Origin: DHVE2 group archaeon
GTDB taxonomy: Archaea > Thermoplasmatota > Thermoplasmata > Thermoplasmatales > Aciduliprofundaceae
Reading direction: 5' to 3'
Assembly: GCA_026993785.1 (NCBI GenBank)
Contig: JALWRZ010000003.1
Span: 1-64,000 of the forward strand
DNA: 64,000 bases
Part shown: positions 25,059 to 34,571 of the stretch, piece after piece
Layout: each line of letters opens with the position of its first letter
Numbering within the stretch: the first letter of the stretch is position 1
The notes under the pieces: model-generated
Database searches by the model: none
What the model was told of the DNA's origin: nothing
The model's input: the letters and a program-made list of their open reading frames with translations, nothing else
Translations under genes and position numbers: made by a program

Positions 25059-25910
25059 TTATGCAATCTCTCTTATAGCTCGAGCCACCACCGAGGCCAC
25101 GGTTATCTTGCTGTTGCCGCTCTCTATGGTATCCGTCGCAGCAAAATCATTAACCTTTTTCATGTTCTCCAGGGCGCGGCCTATAAACAGGCCATGGGTG
25201 CATACCGCATAGATTCTTGAGGCACCCTGCTCTCTAAGCTGCTCCGCAGCTCTTGCTATTGTTCCTCCTGTAGATATTATATCGTCAACTATGCCCACGA
25301 TTTTACCCTCAGCATCCAGATTTTTAGGCTTGATGATCACTTCCGTACCGCTCAGCCTCGTTTTTTCCAGATAATCGAATTCCACACCCATTTTCTGGGC
25401 AACTAACCGAGCACGCTCATAGCCTCCCTTGTCCGGGGAGATTACCATATTCACCCCCTTGGCCTTGAGCCACTCAGCAATAGGCTCTGTGGCATGGAGA
25501 TGCATCACGGGTACCCTAAACCATTTAAGCAACTCTTCCGAATGCAGATCTATGCCTATAAAATAATCGGAATTCAGGGAGATATGGTGCACCATGGCCC
25601 TGGCACTTATAGCCTCTCCTGGCTGGAACAATTTATCCTGGCGCGAATATCCAAAGTAGGGAATCACCGTAATGATTTTCCTGACCCCCATCTCCCGTAG
25701 AGCATCCTGTAGCAGAAATAGCTCTATGATTTTTTCATTGGGATATGTGGTTTGAACGAGAACCACTTCCTCATCCACATCGCCATCTATCCGCACATAA
25801 ATCTCGCCATCTGGAAATCTCTCCACATGGGGTTTTATAAACTCCAGGTCAAGCTCTCTTGCCACTTTCTCCCCCAGACCCAGGGATGCACTCCCGGCAA
25901 CCACATTCAT
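25059..25910 (-). CDS. prs: Ribose-phosphate pyrophosphokinase (PRPP synthetase)
   Basis: A 283-residue enzyme making PRPP from ribose 5-phosphate and ATP. VERFPDGEIYVRI, TVIPYFGYSRQDK, GIDLHSEE and the PRPP loop IVDDIISTGGTI are all present. The short length and lack of the bacterial regulatory extension fit archaeal Prs. A TATA-like AAAATATTTTAATG lies about 25-35 nt before the start. The stop directly abuts the convergent CDF stop. PRPP feeds the pyrimidine and NAD genes in this window. Confidence 0.97.
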   Translation of the reverse strand: MNVVAGSASLGLGEKVARELDLEFIKPHVERFPDGEIYVRIDGDVDEEVVLVQTTYPNEKIIELFLLQDALREMGVRKIITVIPYFGYSRQDKLFQPGEAISARAMVHHISLNSDYFIGIDLHSEELLKWFRVPVMHLHATEPIAEWLKAKGVNMVISPDKGGYERARLVAQKMGVEFDYLEKTRLSGTEVIIKPKNLDAEGKIVGIVDDIISTGGTIARAAEQLREQGASRIYAVCTHGLFIGRALENMKKVNDFAATDTIESGNSKITVASVVARAIREIA

Positions 25911-26094
25911 AGAAAGGTGATGCCATTGCGCATTAAAATATTTTTGTGGCCATTTTTAATACCCATTTCAAGAAGCTTATCCACAAACTAATAGAGAATG
26001 TAAAGACTGCTGTCTTGAAAGTTCTTCAAGCTCCGGCGCTTCGGGAAACTCATATTACTATGAGGAGAGCGGCGTATGTTATTATGGCTGCAGT

Positions 26095-26403
26095 ATGAGC
26101 TGTACCAGTGATGGCTGGTCTACAGTCTGCTCCGGTTCTTGTACTCTCACATCCAATGAAGCTTGTACTGCAAACGGATGTGTAGAAACCTGTGGTTATC
26201 AAGGTGGACATTGTTGTCCAGGTAATACTTGTGATTCTGGGTTAACTTGCTGCTCGGATAATACTTGTCAAAGTAGTTGTGGGGGAGGTACGTGTACTCA
26301 AGATTCTGAATGTAATAGCGGATGCTGTTATTATACAGTAGGTGGACCTAAAAGTTGTGCAAATATAGGAGATATTTATGGAAATTGGCTTTGTGCCGGT
26401 TGA
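26095..26403 (+). CDS. Cys-rich protein fragment, start codon missing upstream
   Basis: The 102-residue track ORF has 19 cysteines in patterns such as GGHCCPGNTC, LTCCSDNTC and ECNSGCC, and ends GNWLCAG. The frame is open back to 25960 without any ATG, GTG or TTG, and that extension is also Cys-rich (ECKDCCLESSSSSS). So the true coding sequence seems longer and 5' truncated, or starts unconventionally. It may be the C-terminal piece of a secreted disulfide-rich or metal-binding protein. Codon choice (TGT, GGT, ACT) is more AT-rich than in neighbours. It abuts the convergent Ig-like gene through a shared TGATCA. Confidence 0.5.
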   Translation: MSCTSDGWSTVCSGSCTLTSNEACTANGCVETCGYQGGHCCPGNTCDSGLTCCSDNTCQSSCGGGTCTQDSECNSGCCYYTVGGPKSCANIGDIYGNWLCAG

Positions 26404-29397
26404 TCACTCACGACTCCAGTATCTGTACAGTTGAATGGAAGGAAGATATATATCTGCATAAAAAGATTTATCATCTATAATTGGTTCAAGTCTAGAAGCG
26501 AATATATGGTATGCAAATGTTTTCTTATCCAACTCCATTAGAAGTTGTTTAGAAGAACGATTATAGAGTAATTGGATATCTGAAGGAGTTATTATGAAAG
26601 AAGGACTGCCATGAAACCAACCAGGTCCAGGATGGTCACAATCTGGTGGATAAGAAACATCTCCTCGGAATCCAGGTAGCCCTATTGACCAAAGATCACC
26701 AATAGTTTGTTCTACTCTTATTTCATCAAATCTACTGCCGTTTGTACCATTATTACTATAAACTAATTCATCAGCTAAAGCTTTTCCATACATCAGTATT
26801 CCTATTTTTGCAATTTCTGAACCATTATTATAAAGTAACTTGAAATCTTTCAATGATTCATTTACAGTATGTGGAAAGTAATTTCCCATGTAGTAAATTT
26901 CATCTCTAACTAATTGGTATGCTGTCTTTTTTACATGGCCAATTTGAAACTCTTCATCCGGGTGATTTATCAAATAAACGGAATCGTTGTGCAACTTTTC
27001 AAATGCCTTTATATTATCTGCAGCAACTTTCAACGCAACTTCTGGTCTAAACACCTTAAACCAAGGTACGGAAGGCCCATTTCCAACCTCTCCAGTCCAT
27101 GCAAAATCTTTGTAAACTTCCCATGCGAATATGGCCTTGGGCCAGATGGTGTAGAACATTGCCTGTGGCAGCAACTTCTCTCTCATCCAGTTATCCGCAA
27201 TTCTATTCTTATGCGAATTATTTGAAGGTATGAGATTCAAAAGTTCTTCAGGTTTTAATCCAAGCACCATATCTCCAGATTTTGTGTAATTTGCAATTTT
27301 TCTAAAATCTTCATTCACAATTTCACGCATTGAATAGTTTGTGCCATTGAAACTCAATTTATCTGTGTAATTCAATCCTAACCATTTTGAAATTATGCCC
27401 GCCTGCTTCACCAACGCCCATACTGCGTACGGATAAAGATACGCGTATTTTTTATCATCCATTATCAAGTATGCTAAAATCTCAGTCTCACTTCCATTTA
27501 CCCATTCTTTATTCAATCCAGACAACGCTATTTTCTCTCTATCTGTGTAATTTAAAACATCGCTCAGGTTTTTGAACTCTTTTGCTACTTCATCTCCCTT
27601 GTAATTTGTGAAATTTGACAAGTACCAGATGCTCCAGTCTCTCAACTCATCTTTCCCTATATCGTACAGGGATTTTGCCATGTTCAAAAGCACTAATTCT
27701 TTATCTTTTATCACATCGTTCTTCTCCACTATCTCATCACTTTTGCTCAAAAGCGTGGAATTGTCTTTCCAAAGCTCCATTGTTTTCAATACCCCACTTC
27801 TGTCGCTCATATAGAATTTCTTAACAAGCGATGTGTAGTTATTGTAAAAATTGAGAGCATCTGTGACATTGAATCCATTTTTCACGCTAAAATAGATAAA
27901 AGCATCCTTGAGAAGCCAGTATATACAGCTCTTCATCTCACTTGTTTGATTAAACGGATCTTTTGCAATAGCATAAAAACTCAAGTTTTCGGGATTTTCT
28001 CCCATTGAAACATTGAGAAAATAAGTTCCGTTGTCCAATTTTTTCATCTCTTTATAACTTCCGTTGAGATATATCTCTGCATCTTTTATTCCTGAAGTAT
28101 CCGTGGCGTTCATAAGTATCTCTACCAGTCCTTTAGATGCGTATTTTTTCACACTCAGATAATGAATGATCGGTGAATCTAAAGATGATATGCTTCCATT
28201 GTAATAGGTTTTATCATTGAATGGATCTATGAACACTGCAGAAAAATCGTATTTCGGTTCTTCTTTCACCGGAAATACAAACGTGTAGTTATCTCCTTTT
28301 ATTATAGGCGTGATGTTTGTTATCTTTCCATCCGGTGCTTTCACTAACATGTAAGAATTAACTATGCCCGATGTATCCTTCGTCTCTATTATTATTGTCT
28401 CATTCTCTCCGGGAAGTACATGTGGCGAATACTGCACATTCAAAATCTTTGGATTGTCTTTTGAAACTATTGTACCGTTGGTAAATGCTTTGTTATCGAA
28501 CGGGTCTTCAAAAACTGCTGAGAATTTGTATTTCGGCTCTTCTTTTATTGGAAAAATAAATGTGTAATTATCTCCTCTCTTAGTAGGAACAATTTTCTCC
28601 ACGCTTCCGTCTGGAGAATGTAACAATAGATATGCGTCTTTTATTCCAGAAGTATCTCTTGCTTCTATGACTATTTTCTCATTCTCTCCTGGTTTAAGCT
28701 GAGGTTGGTAAGATACTCTCAAGATTTGTGGATTATCTCTTGATATTACAGTACCATTGGCGGAAGCCGTGTTGTTGAACGGGTCTTTGAATATTGCAGA
28801 AAATTTGTATTCTGGCTCTTCTTTGACTGCAAATTTGAATAGATATTCTCCCACAGTACCATTCATTCCTTTTACTCTTTTTATTTTTCCATCTGGAGAG
28901 TAGAGTAATAGATAAGCTTCTTTTATTCCAGAAGTGTCCCTGGCATAAATCTTAACAGTTTCATTCTCTCCAGGTTTCAGTTTTTTATCATAAATCATCT
29001 TTTCAATAATTGGATCATCAAATGCTTTTAGTGTAGCATTTACATACTTCTTCGCAGAACTGTTTCCTTTGACTGCATAAACATAATCTATTTTGTATAT
29101 TCCCTCTTTGACAGGAACGTTGAGATGAAAATCATTGTTTTTCTCAGCGGTGTAATTCTTCATCACTCCATTTATGTCCATCTGAACAAACACTTTGTCT
29201 GCAGTGGCATTGATGCGTATAGTGAGAAAACTGTTTGTTTTTAATTCTTTGGGATAATTTATGCTCACAATCTTTGCTTCGATTTCAGATGACTTTTTGC
29301 TTTGATTTGGAACCTTTGCGATTTCATAAACTGCAAAACCTGCTCCTATGAGCACTATAACCGCAACCAATGCCACTACCTTCACACTCAGGCCCAT
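26404..29397 (-). CDS. Large membrane-anchored surface protein with Ig-like repeats
   Basis: A 997-residue protein. An N-terminal anchor (VVALVAVIVLIGAGFAVY) is followed by about four beta-sandwich repeats of 90-95 residues between residues 125 and 510. Each holds LKPGENE, ARDTSGIK, LLLHSPDG, KEEPKYKFSAVF and a DPFN-like step. A large, mostly helical C-terminal domain (about 510-997) is unknown to me and ends YLPSIQLYRYWSRE. Many NxS/T sequons fit a glycosylated surface protein. Base composition is AT-rich against the flanks. It shares a palindromic stop with the Cys-rich ORF. Confidence 0.82.
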   Translation of the reverse strand: MGLSVKVVALVAVIVLIGAGFAVYEIAKVPNQSKKSSEIEAKIVSINYPKELKTNSFLTIRINATADKVFVQMDINGVMKNYTAEKNNDFHLNVPVKEGIYKIDYVYAVKGNSSAKKYVNATLKAFDDPIIEKMIYDKKLKPGENETVKIYARDTSGIKEAYLLLYSPDGKIKRVKGMNGTVGEYLFKFAVKEEPEYKFSAIFKDPFNNTASANGTVISRDNPQILRVSYQPQLKPGENEKIVIEARDTSGIKDAYLLLHSPDGSVEKIVPTKRGDNYTFIFPIKEEPKYKFSAVFEDPFDNKAFTNGTIVSKDNPKILNVQYSPHVLPGENETIIIETKDTSGIVNSYMLVKAPDGKITNITPIIKGDNYTFVFPVKEEPKYDFSAVFIDPFNDKTYYNGSISSLDSPIIHYLSVKKYASKGLVEILMNATDTSGIKDAEIYLNGSYKEMKKLDNGTYFLNVSMGENPENLSFYAIAKDPFNQTSEMKSCIYWLLKDAFIYFSVKNGFNVTDALNFYNNYTSLVKKFYMSDRSGVLKTMELWKDNSTLLSKSDEIVEKNDVIKDKELVLLNMAKSLYDIGKDELRDWSIWYLSNFTNYKGDEVAKEFKNLSDVLNYTDREKIALSGLNKEWVNGSETEILAYLIMDDKKYAYLYPYAVWALVKQAGIISKWLGLNYTDKLSFNGTNYSMREIVNEDFRKIANYTKSGDMVLGLKPEELLNLIPSNNSHKNRIADNWMREKLLPQAMFYTIWPKAIFAWEVYKDFAWTGEVGNGPSVPWFKVFRPEVALKVAADNIKAFEKLHNDSVYLINHPDEEFQIGHVKKTAYQLVRDEIYYMGNYFPHTVNESLKDFKLLYNNGSEIAKIGILMYGKALADELVYSNNGTNGSRFDEIRVEQTIGDLWSIGLPGFRGDVSYPPDCDHPGPGWFHGSPSFIITPSDIQLLYNRSSKQLLMELDKKTFAYHIFASRLEPIIDDKSFYADIYLPSIQLYRYWSRE
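27870..29030 (-). repeat. Tandem Ig-like repeats within the surface protein gene
   Basis: About four coding repeats of roughly 275 nt each (90-95 codons). The protein motifs GENE, DTSGIK, SPDG and KEEPKY recur in order. The first copies are closest in sequence, suggesting recent duplication; the last is diverged. Confidence 0.7.
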
Positions 29398-29467
29398 CTC
29401 TATGCGCCTGGGTTTTAATCTATTAGAGCTATTTTAATGTTTTCTTTAATTTTCTATAATCCCGCAA

Positions 29468-29477
29468 ACTATAAAAG
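29468..29477 (+). promoter_or_regulatory. TATA-like box of the 29496 gene
   Basis: ACTATAAAAG is centred about 24 nt before the ATG at 29496. The divergent Ig-like gene has TTAAAATA on its own strand near 29430. Confidence 0.55.
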
Positions 29478-29495
29478 CTCTGGTGATATCTATTT

Positions 29496-30266
29496 ATGAT
29501 GCGCATTAGCTTTGAGCTGAAACTGGCAATACTCCTTGTGATAAGCGCTGTAGTTTTCTATATTTTCAATTATTTCCTTTTTCACGACCTCAATTTCATT
29601 GAGAGATATCTTCTGGCCCAGCTAGGATTCCTTCCTATCTCCGTGCTACTGGTAACCCTCGTGCTCAACAAGCTAATGGTGAGGAGAGAGAAAATGGAGA
29701 GGATAGAAAAGCTGAACATTGTGATAGGCACATTCTTTGCGGAGATAGGCAAGGACCTTCTGAGATACCTTTCCAAATATGATGAGAATGTTAAGGATAT
29801 AGCCTGGGAGCTTATGCACATTGAGAATTTTGAGGAGAAAGATTTTAAGAATTTTAAAGAAAAGGTTCTTGCAAGAGAGTGTCATATAAATCTGGAGAAG
29901 ATGAATCTTCTGGAACTTCACAAGTTTCTTATGGAGCATAAAGAGTTTGCAATAAATCTTCTTGACAACCCCGCCATAATAGAGCATGAGACCTTCACGG
30001 ACCTTCTTTGGAACGTCCTCCATGTTACCGAAGAGCTTCGCCGCGTATCCAATTTCAGAAAGCTCTCCGCAGAGGATTATAAGGATCTTAAGGGAGACAT
30101 AGAGAAACTTTATAGGCTACTTATCTATGAATGGGTTAACTATGTACAGTATCTACGGAGAAGGCATCCCCATATCTTCGTGTACGAGGTAAAGACCAAC
30201 CCCCTAATCCCCCATTCCTACGATGTGAAAAGGAGAAATCTGGAGCTGAGATTTACAGGGAAGTAA
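29496..30266 (+). CDS. Two-span membrane protein with helical cytosolic domain, unknown
   Basis: A 256-residue protein. Two N-terminal spans (LAILLVISAVVFYIFNYF and LGFLPISVLLVTLVL) precede a helical region rich in charged residues, with LMHIENFEEKDF and LLWNVLHVTEELRRVSNF. I do not recognise a named family. The box at 29468 suggests a leaderless ATG at 29496 (or 29499). It is separated by 52 nt and a fresh promoter from the next gene. Confidence 0.72.
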   Translation: MMRISFELKLAILLVISAVVFYIFNYFLFHDLNFIERYLLAQLGFLPISVLLVTLVLNKLMVRREKMERIEKLNIVIGTFFAEIGKDLLRYLSKYDENVKDIAWELMHIENFEEKDFKNFKEKVLARECHINLEKMNLLELHKFLMEHKEFAINLLDNPAIIEHETFTDLLWNVLHVTEELRRVSNFRKLSAEDYKDLKGDIEKLYRLLIYEWVNYVQYLRRRHPHIFVYEVKTNPLIPHSYDVKRRNLELRFTGK

Positions 30267-30286
30267 AGAATGTTTGGTTGTGAAAA

Positions 30287-30295
30287 TTTTAAATA
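30287..30295 (+). promoter_or_regulatory. TATA-like box of the 30319 gene
   Basis: TTTTAAATA is centred about 28 nt before the ATG at 30319, giving a leaderless transcript. Confidence 0.6.
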
Positions 30296-30318
30296 CTATC
30301 TAACTTTCCTCTCCCTGT

Positions 30319-30873
30319 ATGAAAAGGGCAGTGATCACCTTGGTTATAGCTTCGCTTCTCCTGTTTAGCACAGGATTTGTGAATGCCCAAGAAAAGGAGA
30401 AAAGCGCGTATCCCACCATAACGGTTACATTTGCGGATGGAAAGGTTTATAACATAACGGGTAAGATGTGGGGGGCTACAATATATCCCTATATCGAAGG
30501 CAGAATTAAATCCTTTAACTGGATTAACAAGATAACCTATTTATTCTTTGACAGAACACTCAAGGGCCTGAATCCCTACGGGCTCGATTTTGTCCGTGCG
30601 CTGGAAATGCATACCTATAAAGAGTTCAACAAGAATATATTCTTGGTGATAGGCGAGGCTCTTAATGCCACTGATTACCTAGATTCAGATCACGATGGAT
30701 ATCTCAATATTCAGGAACTAAACAATGGAACCTATCCGGGGGATCCCAATGATTATCCAGGCAAAAATCAGAAGAGTTTCTGGGAGGAAAATCAGGGCTA
30801 CATTATAATAGGGGTAATCATGGCCTCCGTATTCGTTCTGTACTTTGTCTTCAACCGGGAGGAGAAAAGCTAG
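30319..30873 (+). CDS. Secreted membrane-anchored protein with a calcium-loop motif
   Basis: A 184-residue protein. The signal peptide is VITLVIASLLLFSTGFVNA. A single Asp-rich loop, DYLDSDHDGYLNIQEL, resembles an EF-hand or dockerin loop and is followed by DPNDYPG, like a thrombospondin type 3 step. A C-terminal span (YIIIGVIMASVFVLYFVF) anchors it. The family is not recognised. The clostripain N-terminal part carries similar calcium loops. The stop overlaps the convergent ABC permease by 4 nt. Confidence 0.72.
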   Translation: MKRAVITLVIASLLLFSTGFVNAQEKEKSAYPTITVTFADGKVYNITGKMWGATIYPYIEGRIKSFNWINKITYLFFDRTLKGLNPYGLDFVRALEMHTYKEFNKNIFLVIGEALNATDYLDSDHDGYLNIQELNNGTYPGDPNDYPGKNQKSFWEENQGYIIIGVIMASVFVLYFVFNREEKS

Positions 30874-32219
30874 AAATATTTCCACTTTTCCTTGATCTTT
30901 CTGAAATTGCGAATTATTACTAGAATCATAGCGCCAGCGGTAATGCCCATTGTGATTATACTAAGGAGAGAGATCTCTGTGGAGGCAACAAGAAGTATCA
31001 TACCGGGGATGAGGGTATAGATGCTGAATCTGAGAACTATGCCTGGATTAAAGAGCATACTGTTTATTCTGTATCCCGATAGATTGGCGGTTAAAGATAT
31101 CAAATACAAGCTGGTAAGGTAGAATAGGGCTATGGATGGAAAAATAAGCGTGGGGGTAGCAACATTGAAAATGATAAGTATGGGCAGGGAAATGACAGAA
31201 ATCAAGATTATGTGCACATGAATGAGAGCGTAGATAATTTCTGAGGCTGTAAATGGCAAGGTTTGAAAGTAGCCAAAATCCTCTATAACTGTAAGCCAGC
31301 TGTATATTACCACGGAAAATAGGGAGAGCATAAGGGAGAGGGAGAGAGAGTTGTAAATCTGCGTATTCATAGCCATATTTATCAATCTGATGAAGAGGAA
31401 AAGAAGAAGCATGGGGAAGAAATAGGTAAGCACAGATTTATATACCACACCGCCTCTAACCGCATCCTCCATTATCTTAGCCAACAGTGGCTTATGGAAA
31501 ATACGTAAATAAAGAAGATATCTAAAATTTCTTCTTCTCTCACTCCTCCTCCTTTCTAAGGGAGTTAGAAAATAAGCCGCTGGAATGAGCGACGCCACTA
31601 CTATTATGCTTATACCAAGCCATAGCGACTCTTTCCCTCTCTGAAATAGCTCCACGGTAAAGGGAACTATGTTCAGAAGGAAGAGAAGAACATACAGAAG
31701 GAAGGAAACGATAAAAATTAGATAGAGGAGGCGTGATCGTCCTTCCAAGGCGAAGGAGAGATATCCCAAAGAATAGCCTATGAGCATTGAGACGAAAAGA
31801 GATAGAACGAAGATGGATACCTGAGAGACCGTTAGCGAGGAAATAAGCGTGCCTGCAAGCAATCCAAGATAGAGGGGGAGAATGAAGAGGGAGGAATAAT
31901 AGATGATATCCCTGAGAAACGCGTAGAAATAGCTCTTTCTTGGAGATATCGGGAGCAGGGAGGAGATGGTGAGCAAGCTGCCTTTTTCACCGCTTCTACC
32001 TAAAAACTCGAAGGAACTTACCCCAAATCCGTACAGCAGGGTGCTTATCAGCATGAGCTTAATAAAATTCGCATAGGAAAATATAGAGAATATGTAGGTG
32101 GAAAAGTAGGATGCGAAAAGGGAAGAAAGAAATACATACGCAGGAAATATTAGAAGCGAGAATTTCTTAGCGATGTATATGTGGTGTCGATATTCCTCCC
32201 TTAGATAGAACTCAAGCAT
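30870..32219 (-). CDS. ABC transporter permease
   Basis: A 449-residue protein with about 12 hydrophobic spans and little sequence between them. It resembles large ABC-2-type permeases only in layout. SPRKSYFYAFLRDI and LPFTASEIIYALI mark two cytosolic connecting stretches. It overlaps the ATPase gene by 8 nt, so together they form an exporter or a membrane-processing ABC system. The substrate is unknown. Confidence 0.8.
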   Translation of the reverse strand: MLEFYLREEYRHHIYIAKKFSLLIFPAYVFLSSLFASYFSTYIFSIFSYANFIKLMLISTLLYGFGVSSFEFLGRSGEKGSLLTISSLLPISPRKSYFYAFLRDIIYYSSLFILPLYLGLLAGTLISSLTVSQVSIFVLSLFVSMLIGYSLGYLSFALEGRSRLLYLIFIVSFLLYVLLFLLNIVPFTVELFQRGKESLWLGISIIVVASLIPAAYFLTPLERRRSERRRNFRYLLYLRIFHKPLLAKIMEDAVRGGVVYKSVLTYFFPMLLLFLFIRLINMAMNTQIYNSLSLSLMLSLFSVVIYSWLTVIEDFGYFQTLPFTASEIIYALIHVHIILISVISLPILIIFNVATPTLIFPSIALFYLTSLYLISLTANLSGYRINSMLFNPGIVLRFSIYTLIPGMILLVASTEISLLSIITMGITAGAMILVIIRNFRKIKEKWKYF

Positions 32220-32892
32220 GGGAAAACTCCCTCAAGAACTCCTTCTCCAGGTTATCAAGATCCTCGATAATTCTCACTATTCTCCCATTCTTAATTATGC
32301 CAACCCTGTCGCACATTCTCCTGGCAATCTCCAGTATATGAGTAGCCATGAACACAGTGTTTCCCTTGGCAACATAATCTTCTATAAGCTCTCTCATCTT
32401 TCTCTGATAAAGCGGATCCAGATTGATGAAGGGCTCATCCAGAAAGAGAAGAGGAGGAGAATGAATGAGCGAAGCTGCAAGCATCAATCTCTGCTTTGTT
32501 CCTTTGGATAAATCGCGGCATACCTTATCCCTTTCCCCTTCAAGCTCGAAGATCTTAATGGTTTTCTCCACTTCCTCACTCTCCAAATTTCTTACCTTGG
32601 CCACAAAGTGAAGATACTCCTCCACAGTCAAATAGTTGGGTACAGATTCCTCCTCGGGCACGATCCCCACGAGTTTTCTCACCTCCACAGGATTTTTAAG
32701 AGGATTTAAACCTGCAACCCTCACAAATCCTGTCGCGTGGGTTTGTCCAGTCAGCACCTTAATCAGCGTAGTTTTTCCAGCGCCGTTGGGCCCCAAGAGT
32801 CCGAAAATCTCTCCCTCCCGAACCTCGAGGCTTAGGTTCCTGAGAACATGCGCTTTACCATACCACTTGTTGAGCTTTTTTACCCATATCAT
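32212..32892 (-). CDS. ABC transporter ATP-binding protein
   Basis: A 226-residue ATPase. Walker A is GLLGPNGAGKTT, the signature is DLSKGTKQRL (in place of LSGGQ), Walker B is LLFLDEPFINLD and the switch His is ATHILE. It is the CcmA/ABC-2 exporter type, without an extra domain. It overlaps the permease and the upstream pyrK gene by 4 nt, so it may share the pyr transcript. Confidence 0.92.
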   Translation of the reverse strand: MIWVKKLNKWYGKAHVLRNLSLEVREGEIFGLLGPNGAGKTTLIKVLTGQTHATGFVRVAGLNPLKNPVEVRKLVGIVPEEESVPNYLTVEEYLHFVAKVRNLESEEVEKTIKIFELEGERDKVCRDLSKGTKQRLMLAASLIHSPPLLFLDEPFINLDPLYQRKMRELIEDYVAKGNTVFMATHILEIARRMCDRVGIIKNGRIVRIIEDLDNLEKEFLREFSHA

Positions 32893-33641
32893 AGAGGAAC
32901 CCTTCTTCCCGCCTTGTCCCTCTTATACTTACCCAGATCCTTCATTTTCACAAGCTCATCTTTAAAAAATACAGGGCCGTCCACGCACACACGATATCCA
33001 TTTATACTGCAGGAATCACAGATTCCTATGCCGCATTTCATCAGACGCTCGAGAGAGGCCTGAACATCTATACCCTTTGATATCGCTATATCTATAATTT
33101 TTCTCATCATAAGCTCCGGTCCGCAGGTGTAGATTATCTCATAATCCTCCTGGTGCAGTAATTTCTCAACCAGTTCATGGGCAAAGCCTTTGAATCCTTC
33201 ACTTCCATCATCGGTGGCTAGATACACCTTTCTCCCGGCAAATCTCTTACGAAAGAGCAGCTCATCCCTTGTTCTGGCTGCGATTACCACATCTCCAGGC
33301 ATCATATCGATTAGAGGTGCCAGGGTAGCCATCCCGCTTCCTCCACCCACGAAAAGAGCCTTTTTCTGCGATATCCTAAATCCCCGCCCATAAGGGCCAC
33401 GGATCCAGAGTTTATCCCCTTTTTGCAGCTGGTGCATCCTTGCAGTTCCAGCACCTACTCTTTTCACTGTGAAGCCCTTTATCTCTCCGATATAGGAGAT
33501 GCTCATGGGAAACTCATCCACACCGGGGAGCCATATCATATAGAACTGACCCGGCTGAGGCTCTGAATTATCCCGAAAAAAGAAGGTTTTTATGGTTGGG
33601 GTTTCAGTAACGACCTCTTCTATCTCTACCACTCGATACAT
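32889..33641 (-). CDS. pyrK: Dihydroorotate dehydrogenase electron-transfer subunit
   Basis: A 250-residue FAD and 2Fe-2S protein. TARMHQLQKGDKLWIRGPYG is the FAD-binding region, FVGGGSGMATLAPL the NAD loop, and CGIGICDSCSINGYRVC the 2Fe-2S ligands. It lets the PyrD catalytic subunit use NAD as acceptor. It begins 1 nt after pyrD ends. The ABC ATPase overlaps its 3' end. Confidence 0.95.
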   Translation of the reverse strand: MYRVVEIEEVVTETPTIKTFFFRDNSEPQPGQFYMIWLPGVDEFPMSISYIGEIKGFTVKRVGAGTARMHQLQKGDKLWIRGPYGRGFRISQKKALFVGGGSGMATLAPLIDMMPGDVVIAARTRDELLFRKRFAGRKVYLATDDGSEGFKGFAHELVEKLLHQEDYEIIYTCGPELMMRKIIDIAISKGIDVQASLERLMKCGIGICDSCSINGYRVCVDGPVFFKDELVKMKDLGKYKRDKAGRRVPL

Positions 33642-33642
33642 T

Positions 33643-34542
33643 TCACCTCACCTGCGCCAAACCTATAAGCTCGGTAAAGTGTGCATATCCATGCTTCTCC
33701 ATCCATTCCTCCATCTCCTTGGCTATCAGGGAAAACACTTCTATGCCGCGAAGATATACAGCGGTGCCCACCTGCAAAGCGGTTGCCCCGGCCATAAGAT
33801 ACTCAATGGCATCCCTGCCGTATGTTATCCCGCCTACCCCTATGATTGGTTTTTCCACCTCACGATAAACTTCGTACACAGCCCTTACCCCTATGGGCTT
33901 TATACACGGCCCCGATAGCCCACCAAATTTGTTGGAGAGCACAGGCATACCTGCCTCTATATCTATGGCCATAGCCTTCACAGTGTTGATCAGAACGAGA
34001 GCATCTGCGCCTTCCACCGCCTTGGCTATCTTCACCAGATTCTCTGTATTGGGTGTGATCTTCGCCCATACCGGGATGCTTATTTCTTTTTTGACTCCTT
34101 CCACTATTTCCTCCACAAGAGCTATGTCTGTACCCACCTCCATCCCGTAGCCCTTGGCATGGGGACAGGAGAGATTAAGTTCAACGGCATCTGCACCATA
34201 CTCTTCCATCTTTTTTGCAAGATAAACGAATCCTTCCACGGTGCTGCCGAACACACTACCTATCACCGGCACCCCGCCTTTTTTGGCAACTTTTATCTCC
34301 TCCCCATAATTTTCAATGCCTGGGTTTGCCAGCCCTATGGCGTTGAGCAAACCATAGGGTAGTTCATAAATAACCGGGTTTTCGTAACCCTCCCTTGGTT
34401 TTCTTCCGATAGATTTGGTGACCACTCCACCGGCTCCATGCTCTATTACCTTCAACATGGTCTCTCCGCTTTCATCCAGAATACCCGAGGCAAGAATAAG
34501 CGGATTTTTGAATCTCAATCCATTGAGTGTAAAGGAAAGCAT
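33643..34542 (-). CDS. pyrD: Dihydroorotate dehydrogenase, class 1B catalytic subunit
   Basis: A 299-residue FMN enzyme of pyrimidine synthesis. FKNPLILASGI, VVTKSIGRKPREG, NLSCPHAKGYG (with the catalytic Cys typical of class 1B), and IGVGGITYGRDAIEYLMAGA are present. It works with the PyrK gene directly downstream. PyrF and PyrH lie elsewhere in the window. Confidence 0.96.
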   Translation of the reverse strand: MLSFTLNGLRFKNPLILASGILDESGETMLKVIEHGAGGVVTKSIGRKPREGYENPVIYELPYGLLNAIGLANPGIENYGEEIKVAKKGGVPVIGSVFGSTVEGFVYLAKKMEEYGADAVELNLSCPHAKGYGMEVGTDIALVEEIVEGVKKEISIPVWAKITPNTENLVKIAKAVEGADALVLINTVKAMAIDIEAGMPVLSNKFGGLSGPCIKPIGVRAVYEVYREVEKPIIGVGGITYGRDAIEYLMAGATALQVGTAVYLRGIEVFSLIAKEMEEWMEKHGYAHFTELIGLAQVR

Positions 34543-34571
34543 ATATGAGCTAATGAGAGCCAGATATTAAA

